Shown here: positions 13,763 to 23,883 of the stretch, piece by piece
How the letters are laid out: each line of letters opens with the position of its first letter
How positions within the stretch are numbered: position 1 is the stretch's first letter
NCBI GenBank assembly: GCA_025667525.1
Contig: JANFOE010000584.1
Coordinates: forward strand, 464,001-528,000
Direction of reading: 5' to 3'
DNA from: Glebionis coronaria
Lineage: Eukaryota; Streptophyta; Magnoliopsida; Asterales; Asteraceae
DNA length: 64,000 nucleotides
The notes under the pieces: model-generated
Told to the model about the DNA's origin: nothing
The model's database searches: none
The model's input: only the letters and a program-made list of their open reading frames with translations
Position numbers and translations under genes: made by a program

Positions 13763-14484
13763 AAACGTCACGTACAACGTGGGGATGAGCAAAGAAGATT
13801 CTTTTTGGTGTTTTTAATTTTTCCAATTTTTTTGTGGTTTTTGATTGTTTTTACTTTTTTTGGATTTTGTGATTGTATTAGGTAGACAAAAATCTACAAA
13901 TCTCCTCCTTAATCAAATCTCTTGATTAAAGAAGCCTCAAGGAATGAAAACGATCACGTGAAGTGAATGCCTTCGATGACTTTAGAACGTTGGTGGAACA
14001 GCAAAACGTTCAAGAGGGTTTAATCAATTGAAACCAAGAAAATATATATGATAATTAGATAATACATTGGTTGGAAAACCATCGATTAGCCCTTTTTATC
14101 TAAAAGCTCACAAGCAAGCGGGGAAACGAGCCGGCGCGAATCACTTAAGAGCCTTTTTCCTTAGGGTATATTTTATAATACCCGCCTTATACCTACCTTA
14201 TATTTTGTGTTTGTCAAAATTAAGCTTCATGAAAGTATTTATCTATTTTGCCTTTTCTTTCTTGTTCGAGATTTGAATACAATGATTGAGTAATGACCTC
14301 CCAATCAAGGTTGTGTTTTCACACATTTGGAGTACTTGTGAATTTATTTTCTACGTATACAATATAGTAATAGTATCCACAAAAAAAACGAAAACCGATA
14401 ATACGTATTAGTAGAGTGCTACTAATACAATTAGCTATTATGGCTATATAACAGCAAAAATTGTTCAAATCAAAACACAACACG
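13763..14484 (-). other. 5' leader of element A
   Basis: About 720 bp of untranslated sequence lies between the primer binding site and gag. Two blocks are strongly conserved with C and D: about 13905-13990 (around CACGTGA and TGAGGCTTCTTTAATC on the minus strand) and about 14110-14180 (CTTAAGAGCCTTTTTCCTTA on the plus strand). These could be packaging, dimerisation or translation signals; that is inference. Confidence 0.65.
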
Positions 14485-14504
14485 CCTCCCCGGCAGCGGC
14501 ACCA
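14485..14504 (-). other. Primer binding site of element A (tRNA-Asp type)
   Basis: The minus strand reads TGGTGCCGCTGCCGGGGAGG, three bases inside the 5' LTR edge. It matches the complement of a plant tRNA-Asp 3' end as used by Athila elements, with small differences. C and D have TGGCGCC at the start, so the T here is probably a later mutation. Confidence 0.85.
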
Positions 14505-14507
14505 AAA

Positions 14508-17500
14508 TGATGTTGGAGATTTTACACACCTTTAGGAAAATGGGTTAATTAGGGCAAGTATTAACAAGTAGTTTAGGAAAACCACAAGTAAATGACCCAA
14601 AGTGAGTTCGTTCTGAAGGAGGCTTGTGTATTGTGTTAAGAAATGATTAATGGTTTGTGATTATATTGATGAGAAATGAAAAGAAGAAAAGAGATTAGAA
14701 GAGAATGGCGGTTACGATTATGAATTAAACTAAGACGAATAGTCGTACACGTAAAACCGTAAAAAGTGACCAAATTAAAATTTTACCCTAAAATTTCCTA
14801 GAAAATTGCAATAAATCCTAAAAAATCTAATTAGAGTTTACAAAAATTCAAAAATCACTCAAACCTTTTATTTAATTAAATAATAATTTTTTAATGCTAA
14901 TTAAAGACCAAAAAATCAATTTAATTAGTAAAAATCCCAAAATGAGATTTTTTTACTTGTAAACCTCTAAAATGACTTAACTAAATTTAAAACTATTTTA
15001 AAAAATTTTAAAATTAATTAAATCTATTTAAAAACAATTAAAAACTATTAAAACTTAAAATAATTCTAAAAATTAATCTAATGACAATAAATTAATCTAA
15101 AAATTGTAAAATTCCTAAATTAATGTGTTTAAACTAAGAAAAATGAAAAAACTGAAAAATATAAATTTTAATTTTAAATAATAAAATAATAATAAAATAT
15201 TAATAAAAATCCAAAATTTATAAAAAATTCTAAACAGTTGCAAACTAGTTTATTTTAACCTAAATAAATCAAAAATGAAGTTGAAATTACAAAAATACCC
15301 CTATTGGGCCTTGAAATGGGCTAAAAGTCCAAACAGTCCCTTAATGGGCTTGAAATAGGCCCAATAAAAAAAATGATGTCCAAATAAGCCCAAAATCTCC
15401 TATCTGACTTAAAATTTGATTATAAGAACAAAACTCTGAAGGCCCAAAAGCTATAAGCTGATGCCATAAGCTAAAATTTGACACACAAGCTTCTTTTGAG
15501 TTACTTAAGAGATCTGTCAAAAGAAAATTGGAAAAAGCACAAGAAATAAGCCTGAAATAAGCCAAGACTCTATTCACAAAACGACAAAATAGTTGTTTTT
15601 TAGTTCTAGACCACCTCAAGTGCTGATTCAACTTTCAAAAGGTTTTAAATAACTTAATTAAGCAAAATAATCAAAAAGTTTTCAAATAAGCACAAGCAAT
15701 AAGCCAAAATAAGCAGATAAGCACTTATGTAAAAGTCAACTTAATGAGTTTTCTAGTAAAAAGTCAAAGTCAACCCTAATAAGCTCCAGATCAAATAAAT
15801 GGGTCAAATGAGGAAGATCTATCACAAAAAATAAGTTGTTGCAAGTCTGGATAAGCCAAAATGGCTTATGAATAAGCTGTTTGATGTTTTACACTAGCAG
15901 GGGCTAGTTTTGGAGGTTGAGCAGTGGGAACTTTTCCCCCCTGCTTGACCAAATTGACTTTTTGTCTTTTGTGGCTTTTATGTGGATTCAAGTTAAGCAA
16001 AGTCACCCAAATGATCAGTTAATCATAAGGAGTCAATATAAGCAACAAAAACATAATTTCAATCAGCCAATTAATACAGTTTAACCAAAACATCCACAGA
16101 CCTAGCCCAGATATGAACAATAAGCAGTTTTGACTTAATAAGCACTTTTAGCAAGATTCAGCCAACCAAATTGCACCAAAAGCATACACAAGCTATAATT
16201 AATTCAAATGAACAAATTTAAACAGGTTTCATGTAATGGTTCAAGGTCTAGATCAAGATTCAAGCACAAAAAAGTTACTGATGAACAAAGAACATGCAGT
16301 TATGAACACTTGTTGATATACTTGACTATAAGTCCAATTTCAAACACTCAAATCTTCTTAACAGGTTATATAAACTATGATTTAACACTTTTTAGCCCTA
16401 AACATGCATACACTCTAGGTGTTTCCAAAATCTTAGGTCAAAAATGGCAAAATCAAGTGAGATATAGCAAAATATTTAATTTGATGTTTTGAGTCTGAAA
16501 ACTTGCAGGTTTTAGCATACAACCAAGTGATAAGCAGATACAAACTCAAAAAAACAACTTCCAATAACACAATAACTAGTTATGATCTTAAACAGGTTAA
16601 CCCAAACACCCCTTATCTTTTTCAAATCAAGATTTAAACAAGTATAAGTGTGATTCAATGTTACCCAAGCCCAATCAAACACAATAACAGATATATTAGG
16701 CAGTATCAAGCAAGATTAAGCCACAAAAACAACAAGAACACCAGCAGAACACAAAATCATAAAAATCAAGTATTTTTCAGATTTTTGGGTTCAAGAACTC
16801 AAACCTCATGAATGTACATCCACACTCGCGAATTTTTGAGCTGATGTGCCTAGCAAAACAAGGCACAAGCTTCCACAAACAAGCTGCTATGATTCAACAA
16901 GGATAGCACAATAAAATCAAAAACAGAAAGGTGACAAAATGGAAAATAAATTTGATTAATGCAACCTTGTTCCCACAATTGATTATCCCCAAGTTATAAG
17001 CCTCACAACACCTTGATAACTCTTTATCAGGGTGCTATGATCCACTTATAGCCCAAGAAATCCATGGTTTAAACCAAGCCTTAGCAAAATATCAAACTTT
17101 TAACTCTTGTACAATTTCTTGCACAAGGTTTGAAAATACGTTTCAAGATTCAAGATTAGCAAACATTAAATAATAACAAGTAGAATAAAAGATTGGCACT
17201 TTGTTTTTCTTCACAAATTTAAACTCTATTTCATAAATTGAAAGTAGGATTCACAGAAAAGCTAGGAAAAATCAAGAGCAGGGCTCAATGTATGAGGCCC
17301 TATGCCTTATATAGGCTACAATGACTAACTAAGAACATAAAAAACGTAAACCCTAAAGCTATAGAAGTCCTATTTTTCCCTTGAGAGTTTTGGCTTTATG
17401 CTTGATCATGTGACTGAATTTTGGCAGTTTGTTGAGGTGTCAAGCATGTGGAAGTGATCAAAGGCTCACAAGGAGCTTAAGTTTGAAGCTACAATCTTGG

Positions 17501-18509
17501 GCGTTGGATGGCTGGCAAGTTTTGGCTTTTTCTCCCAAAACCGTGTATAAGGGTTTATCATGTGACCAAGGTGATGATGTGGCATGGGTTTTCAAAGTTG
17601 GGTTATGATTAGGACCACCCTAATCTTAATTCTGGAGAAGATTAGAGTTTAATTTCAAGCCATTTGCAAAATCCCAATTCTTTACGTGAATAATATCATG
17701 TTTAATATGTTTTTTGGGTTTAAACAAGGTGTTAAGCGCCAAAAATAAACTAATCAGTTATGATTAGTTAATAAATCTAAGTGGGATGATGAGGTGGATG
17801 AAGGATGGCTTGTGATTGGTGGGTTTTGGTGAGTGGGACAGGTGTCAAGGCATGGTTGGTTAAGGTTAGTTTGGTTGTCTGCCCATTTTAATCCCTCATT
17901 TCTTTCTTTCTTGCTACTTTAGTTTAAACATGCCAAAATCCGAATCTCTTTTATAACCAAGTTTTGGTTTTCACACTTTTTCCCTAAATACTTTTCCAAA
18001 GTATTTTCAGAGGTATTTCTTGCCAATTGCTATTTCTTGAAGGGTTGTTTTGGTACTTTCTTCAAAGATTATGGTCTTGACTTGTATGATTGACTTTTTG
18101 GAGGACTAATATTGACAAGTCTTGATTGTTGGGGAACCATTCTTGCCAATTCTTCAAAGTAGAGTGCCCTTTTTGTAAATTTGACAAACTTTAAGGACCA
18201 AACTTGTAATTATGAAAAACAAGGGTTTAAAGTGTCAATTCTTCAATATTGGAGGACCCTTCTTGCATAATCTTCAATTCTTCAAGGGTTATTCTTGGAA
18301 AATCAACACTTAGGGCTTGGTTCATTGTGAGGCATCGTTTCCCGTGTTCGTTTTTGCATGTTTCTTGTGATCTTTTGTCATTTTCTCAATATCCGTACCT
18401 AAAATACACAAGTAACAAACACAAGCATATATTTGGCATTTTTGATGATATTTAATGCATTTAAAGCCCGTTTTGGACGATGAGACTATGTATAAAAGCA
18501 GTCTCATCA
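14508..18509 (-). repeat. 5' LTR of element A
   Basis: Begins TGATGTTGGAG and ends GTCTCATCA on the plus strand, followed by ATGGG. A minus-strand TATATAAG at 17306-17313 is the likely core promoter of the element. The outer end has a 9-bp stem hairpin (18479-18487 with 18500-18508). Confidence 0.92.
17306..17313 (-). promoter_or_regulatory. TATA box in the 5' LTR of element A
   Basis: The minus strand reads TATATAAG in the sequence CCTATATAAGGC. Equivalent TATA boxes exist in the LTRs of C and in the 3' LTR of D. No transcript evidence is available. Confidence 0.55.
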
Positions 18510-18514
18510 ATGGG
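18510..18514. repeat. Target-site duplication, right copy, element A
   Basis: ATGGG directly follows GTCTCATCA and matches 2112-2116. Confidence 0.9.
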
Positions 18515-18569
18515 CATAGTGGATTACACGTGGCAATCATCCAGGGCACCTCGTAAATTGAGGCAACCC

Positions 18570-18577
18570 TATAAAAG
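18570..18577 (+). promoter_or_regulatory. Predicted TATA box of the antisense gene of Tat element T
   Basis: TATAAAAG lies about 160 bp upstream of the ATG at 18731. A start site about 30 bp downstream would give a leader with a pyrimidine-rich run (TTCCTTCCTTCTCC, about 18648-18670) and no ATG before 18731. This resembles an ordinary plant RNA polymerase II promoter. Element A now sits about 60 bp upstream and separates it from its original distal sequence. Confidence 0.6.
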
Positions 18578-19416
18578 GATAATGCGTGTAACTGTGTTTG
18601 CACACAGTTAACAACTCCATTTCCACCATTGTTATACTTGCACTTTTCCTTCCTTCCTTCTCCTTCTTTTCCACGGAAATCCCTCGTACCAGTTTAGACC
18701 ACCACACCCTTCTCCTTATTTGCATAAATTATGGTGAAGAATAATCCTACCATCACGACTGTACTTAACGTGATGTCCGCGGAGAAATATATGGATTTTC
18801 TTTCTGAGTACTATGTTCCTGAGAGCGTAAACCCCACCTATCCGGGTGATGGTGAAGCTATCACGGATGTTCCCGCTGGGAAAACAGGCGTGTATGCCCG
18901 TCTATTTGACGCGGCGAACTACCGTATTCCACTATCAAAATTTCTTGTAGATATCCTGACATATTATGATTTCCATATATCCCAACTCCATTGTATAGGA
19001 GCCTGCAAGATTAACCAATTTGAGATCACATGCCATGCCTGTGAGGTAGCCCTCACCGTGAGCTTATTTAGGGTCTTCTACCTCCCCAAAATGGATAAAT
19101 GGATGGTTGTCGTTTAAAAAACGATCTGCGGCCTCCCCAATGTGCTATAGGAAGCCCCTAGATTCTCTAAAGAAGTGGTACGACCACTATTTTTTCGTAG
19201 ATGCCAAAGTGTTCCCCACTACTTTTCTCCTGAAATACAAAGTGGGACATGACTACCTTCCTCCCACCAGAGACTATAGTAGTAAGGATGTAAAAACATT
19301 AGACACCCATCGTTCTGATTTTCATAAGGAGCTACCAGAGCATTTTTTATGCTTGGTCGGGATCAGCCGTAACTACCTTGGTAGGGAGGATAGATATCCG
19401 TGCTTTCTGACGGAGG

Positions 19417-19513
19417 GTAGATAGGGTAGGTATTCCTCATATATGTATATGCATATAAATCTGACAATAATGCTTGTAATGCTACTAACACATATGTTTG
19501 TTTATGTTCGCAG
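19417..19513 (+). other. Predicted intron 1 of the antisense gene
   Basis: A GTAGAT donor follows GAGG. The acceptor is TGTTTATGTTCGCAG after a T-rich stretch. Length is 97 bp. The first reading frame ends at 19424, inside this segment, and homology-like sequence resumes after it in another frame, so the exact donor is uncertain (GTAGGT at 19426 and GTATTC at 19430 are alternatives). Confidence 0.45.
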
Positions 19514-20092
19514 AGATGAAGTTCTTTGAGGTACTACGCTAGGGGGTCCAAGCAAGGTTCCGGAGGGATCTCGACCCATGAAAAAGGGCGAGCCCCCATT
19601 ACTTATCGCTACTGCCGGCATGACTATCGCACTAGAAGAAACAATTGAGCCGCGGTCTGATGAGCATGAACCAGTGATCCAAAAGTCGCTGTTGGGCTTC
19701 ACCAATGAAGATGGTGGTGAATTGCTACTTGAGAATGCCACCTCCATCCAAGGTGAAGAACAACCAACGGATCCGTCCATAAACCACATGGTTGGTGATG
19801 ACGATGAAGGATAGGAGGAAGTGGCGCAGGGGGCCGGAGTCTCCAAGCAGCCAAAACCTACTTCCAGGAAGCGCACGTCCACCAGGAAGGTGTTGAAAGA
19901 GGTAGATGTCGAGGCGGGGGAATTAAATGCTCTTCCCAAGAGGCTGAGGGAAGACCACCCCCAATTCCAAGAAGGGAGTAGCACCATGTTGCCGCAAGAA
20001 AACCCTCTATCGGATGCAGACACACATGTATGGAAGGAAACACCAGTGAGCGCCGTAGTTCCCACCATAACGGAGCCAATGATAGATGCAAT

Positions 20093-20170
20093 GTAAGTAA
20101 TTTTTATATCCCATCGTATTTGCTTCCCCCATGATACCACAAAAACTTATAAGTGTTTGTTAAATAACAG
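20093..20170 (+). other. Predicted intron 2 of the antisense gene
   Basis: The donor is the consensus GTAAGT and the acceptor is TTAAATAACAG, length 78 bp. Joining the exons restores one continuous frame: AT plus G makes Met, followed by VDPSTVAQEK. Without splicing the frame hits TAA at 20094. The segment is AT-rich compared with both exons, as expected of a plant intron. Confidence 0.72.
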
Positions 20171-20702
20171 GGTGGATCCTTCGACAGTAGCGCAGGAGAA
20201 GGAAACTGAGAGAGAACCTTCCCCCATGATATCCGCAGTGCCCCCATCTCCTCCCCCCACTCACGCAGAGGAGCCTCGGGCTGAGGGAACAGACACAAGC
20301 CTTCGCCCGACAAGGAACTTGTCTAGCCTGACAAGGCTAGAGGTCGAGTCCAAGTGTAAGGAGTTCATGGACCACTTGACTCCTCCCATTTTGGCGCAAT
20401 ACCTAGATGAACTCAAACATGGGGTTCTTCTCGAACAATATGATGTGGAAACGGCGCACCAGATAACACTTGGTGCAGCCTTACGGCGCCGTTTGGTGGA
20501 GGCCTTGGTCCATGTACGTCGTGCCGACAGGAGGATTGTCCGCAGGGAAGAGACGGTGGAGAAGCATTAGAAGACAATTACCTCCCTGCAGGAGGATTTG
20601 GTTGTGGCTGAGGCGAAAATAAAAGAACAAACCAGCCACGCCAATTCCCGTGATGAGCGCATCGCTCAGCTGGAAGCTCTTCTCGAGGCTGCCAACAGCA
20701 AG

Positions 20703-20788
20703 GTACGTAGCCTTACTAGTTTATGTCAAATGAATGTGCAACACCCTTGTCTTTCTCATCCATGTAGTAACCCTAATTGTTTTCATAG
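20703..20788 (+). other. Predicted intron 3 of the antisense gene
   Basis: The donor GTACGT follows AACAGCAAG. The acceptor is TTGTTTTCATAG. Length is 86 bp, phase 0. The exon ends at codon AAG and the next begins GTAGCCGCAACC in the frame that continues as a coiled coil (ATKSVADQASALEEERE). Unspliced, the frame changes composition inside the segment. Confidence 0.7.
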
Positions 20789-21430
20789 GTAGCCGCAACC
20801 GAAGCTGCCACCAAATCCGTCGCCGACCAAGCATCCGCCCTTGAAGAGGAGCGTGAGGCATTGAAGGAAGAATTTACCAAGGAGAGGGCGGCTAGGGAGG
20901 AGCGAACGGCTGAGGCTTTGGGCAAGGTGGAGCGTGAGCTGAATGTGCTGACCACAGACTGTGCTGAAGTGTTGTGCCCCCTACTGCTTACGGCCATTGC
21001 TGGTCGTAGGTGGATGGTGGGCCAAGGGACACGTTTGGCCGTGACAAGAGTGATGGAGGCACCACAGTTTGTGTAGGCCTTTGCTGATGTCATGTTAGAT
21101 AGTATTGAATGCGTCATGCATGAAGGGTTGATCAAGGCTGCGAAATTAATAAGCAAGAAGGAAGAAATCACTACGCATGCCTACCATAACCCTGAGGCGA
21201 AAGCAAAGATGACTGCGTCCATGGCCGCTCTGGGGGAGATGGGGTACCCCTTCCTGGATGACCTTGAAGCTCTAAAGGATGCCTCGAACGAGGATATCAT
21301 GGCGAAGCTCACCCCAAACCCAATCCAGCTTACTCTACTAACATATGATGCCAACCTGAAGGTCGTGAATGGTGAGAGGCTATTGGCTGAGGCGTTGGAA
21401 GCCAACCTAGCCAGGGCGCTAATAACTAGG

Positions 21431-23101
21431 TTTTATTTAGAAGAAATATCGTTGTTCCAGTCTTTTCGAATTGAAAAAGGGAAAATGTGCGACTCAGTCG
21501 TCTTTTGGTGGGAAACAATAGATTTGTCGTTGTAGTAAAGTAAATTTGCAAAATTTTAAAGTAAATGACGGTAATTAAAACTAAAACTAATTAAAACGTA
21601 AATGGTGCAATATTAAAACATTTAAAAGTAAATTAATTAAATGACAAAAATTAAAGCGTGACAAAAAGTAAATTAGACAAGTTAATTAAAATGAAAGTAA
21701 AATTGACAATTTAATAAAAATAAAAGCTTTAAAAATTAAACTAAAAATGACTAGAAAAACACTTAAAAATAAAACTAAAACAAAAACAAAATATTAAAAA
21801 CAAACCTGTCAGAATCCGATCGGAATGTGATCGGAATCCTGTCGGAATGAAGACTTACCACTCCTAATCGGAATCAAGATCGGAATGCGTCCCCGTCGAA
21901 ATGTTATCGGAATCCCCAATCGGAATATGAAAATCAAACCTATCGGAATAACAACCTTGGGTCCTATTGGAATGAGGATTGGTATCATGGTCGGAATGCA
22001 GTCACCACAAGACCTAATCGGAATACCAAACACACACCCTTGATCGGAATGTCAGATCGGAATCTAAAAGGAATGCAAAACCCTTTTCCGATCTACTGAT
22101 CGGAATGTGAAACCCCTTTCCGATTTGGGTAATCGGAATACAGTACTAGGAATACGTAATAAGCAAGATCTAATAAGCTATTAACCAAATAAGCACTTGA
22201 CTAAAAACTAACCAAAACACGTTTAAGAAAAAGCTAATAAGCTAAAATTCCAAAACATTTAAAAACATTAAATGATAGAATACTTAAAAATGACTTTTTA
22301 ACAAAAATAACTTTTATAAAACTTAAGTAAATTTAAGATAAACACAAATAAGCTATAAAAATCAATAATCCAAGACAATCAAAAGCATAAAAACATAACA
22401 CATAATCAAATAAGCATAACAATAAGCACATAAACATAAAGATTAAGTAAAACAAGAAAGATAGAATGAGAGATTAAAAATAAGAACTTGATTAAAAGTA
22501 AAGATTCAATAACAAAATTAAAAGACTTACTTGAAATTAAAGGCAAGAAATTAAAGGTGCAAAACAAGTAATTAAATGACAATTAAGTAAAGTGCAAGAA
22601 ATTAAAAGTGGAAGAACTATGTGTCAAATAGCCAACACCTCCTAATGTGTCATTAGGAGGGTATTTATAGGTGATTAGGGAAGGTTAGCATGTGTTGCTT
22701 CTTTCTTTCTTTTCTCGTCTTTTCGTCTTCTAAATTCTTCGACTTTTTCGACTTTGTCTCGGGATTATTTGAACTCGTCTTGTAATTTCTTCATTAATTA
22801 TACTTGAGTTCTTCGACTTTATTAAACTTCCGTCTTTAGACTTTTTCTTCGATTAATCTTCAGAATAGGCCTTGGACTTCCGTTCTTTTTGCGCTCTTGA
22901 TCTTTCGACTTCGTCTTTTGTCTTTTTCTTCAATAAAAGCCCGTGAAATCCTGTGTTTTCTTCCCTTTTCACATTTTGGTCCTAAATCACAACAAAAACA
23001 CAAACCACGCATAATTCCGACATTTACGACATAAAATACACGTTTTGGATTGGTTATTATTATAATTAATTGGCAAAAGGATAAGTTTTTTCACACTTAT
23101 T
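21431..23101. mobile_element. Unclassified AT-rich insertion in the antisense gene
   Basis: About 1.67 kb separates AATAACTAGG (end of the coiled-coil exon) from TTATTAGGCGTAGAGTGG, where a short in-frame coding tail resumes. It is non-coding and AT-rich, with a run of about fourteen TCGGAAT units (21807-22140), and carries a minus-strand TATAAATA near 22660-22670 followed by a T-rich leader, as an LTR might. The borders do not show a clean TG/CA pair or a perfect target duplication. A minus-strand solo LTR starting TGTGAAAAAAC near 23097 is possible but unproven. Confidence 0.4.
21807..22140. repeat. Dispersed TCGGAAT repeat array
   Basis: About fourteen copies of (A/G)TCGGAAT occur at irregular spacing of roughly 12-40 bp, with a few one-base variants. 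The units resemble degraded short tandem repeats. Function unknown. Confidence 0.7.
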
Positions 23102-23152
23102 AGGCGTAGAGTGGAAAGGATTCTCGTGGTGAAGCCCTTCGTGCTTTTATAG

Positions 23153-23878
23153 CTAAAGGTAAAAGAGAAGTAGGGGAGTTCCTGCCTCCTTTTTAGTTTA
23201 ATCTGTTGTAAACAATTGCACCACCTATTGTTTATTCGTCCGTGGATGTACACGACTTTAATTTGTAACTCTATGTGTAAACACTTTAGATTATTTATTA
23301 AGATACATGTCTGTGGTGAGCACGGCAAGTTTTTTTTGGTCATATTGAAACTTGTTATTATTCCTTAGATATCATGTATCTGTTTGCATGATGTGTCCCA
23401 ACTGATCAAGAATAGAACTAAGTCTATATTTTACTAGACGTGCACCGTGTGTCTTTATCATGTCCGGAACTATGTAAGTACGGCATGTCGAAACTTATTA
23501 CAACGACTTGTAAATAAGGTGTCTAGTAAGGATACATGATCCACGTCACTGGGGTTGCATCCATCTTATGCGACAAGTTGAATTATTAGGTTCACTTAAT
23601 CCTCTTACCCCTCCTGGGAGCGAATAGTACATGTACGGTTGAATGAATGCATATGAACAATTAATAACATACTAGAAAATAACAAATAATTCTAAAAAAC
23701 ATAAGACAATAATTTACACAAGAACAGACCGTGGAGCTAGTTAAGGACCACGACATTTATTAGAGCGGTTACGATTTTTTGACAAAAAAAATCCTAAGAA
23801 AAATAGAACCTAAAAAACATGAAAATAAAAAATACATGGATCTTCGTTGAAGCTGACCATAGCGAAGTGTACATGAGG
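23153..23878. other. Non-coding stretch of Tat element T between the antisense gene and pol
   Basis: About 730 bp lie between the antisense stop codon and insertion C. Read on the minus strand it is the region just downstream of pol; it would hold the 3' end of both convergent transcripts. I see no open frame or recognised motif. Confidence 0.5.
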
Positions 23879-23883
23879 AGGTC
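23879..23883. repeat. Target-site duplication, left copy, element C
   Basis: AGGTC directly precedes the LTR start TGATTGTAG and matches 37775-37779. Confidence 0.92.

Larger units (their letters stand above)
2117..18509 (-). mobile_element. Athila-like Ty3/gypsy element A, complete but decayed
   Basis: This is a full-length LTR retrotransposon of about 16.4 kb on the minus strand, flanked by the perfect 5-bp duplication ATGGG. Order in its own sense: 5' LTR 14508-18509, primer binding site 14485-14504, leader, gag-pol pseudogene 13762-8054, about 1.85 kb of 3' non-coding sequence, PPT, 3' LTR 2117-6193. The LTRs are very long (4,002 and 4,077 bp) and differ at many positions, including an indel of about 70 bp near 3060-3130. 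A appears to be the oldest of the three Athila-like insertions in T. It lies about 60 bp upstream of the TATA box of the antisense gene. Confidence 0.93.
18731..23152 (+). pseudogene. Antisense gene of Tat element T with putative gypsy-type transposon domain; spliced, decayed
   Basis: This gene runs opposite to gag-pol of T. The first exon resembles the plant putative gypsy-type transposon domain (Pfam Transposase_28): PLSKFLVDIL, ISQLHCIGACKINQFEI, LFRVFYLPKMDKW, then after a 1-bp frameshift near 19105 LSFKKRSAASP and KPLDSLKKWYDHYFFVD. A proline- and charge-rich middle part (19578-20570) and a long coiled coil (about 20480-21070, ERIAQLEALLEAANSK, EEEREALKEEFTKERAAREE) follow. Three introns are predicted (19417-19513, 20093-20170, 20703-20788). 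The second and third keep the frame exactly. In-frame stops at 19527, 19812, 20568 and 21074, and an insertion after about 21430, disable it; the last residues resume near 23103 and end at TAG 23150-23152. The transposase name is historical: no transposase activity is implied. Confidence 0.72.

Noticed and set aside
18731..21430. True transposase of a DNA transposon
   Set aside because: The family name is historical. Position antisense to Tat gag-pol, coiled-coil content and lack of a catalytic triad argue for an extra retrotransposon gene.
21486..23094. Solo LTR with TGTG/CACA ends inside the antisense gene
   Set aside because: The five bases outside the two proposed ends do not match and the left end does not reach the coding break.
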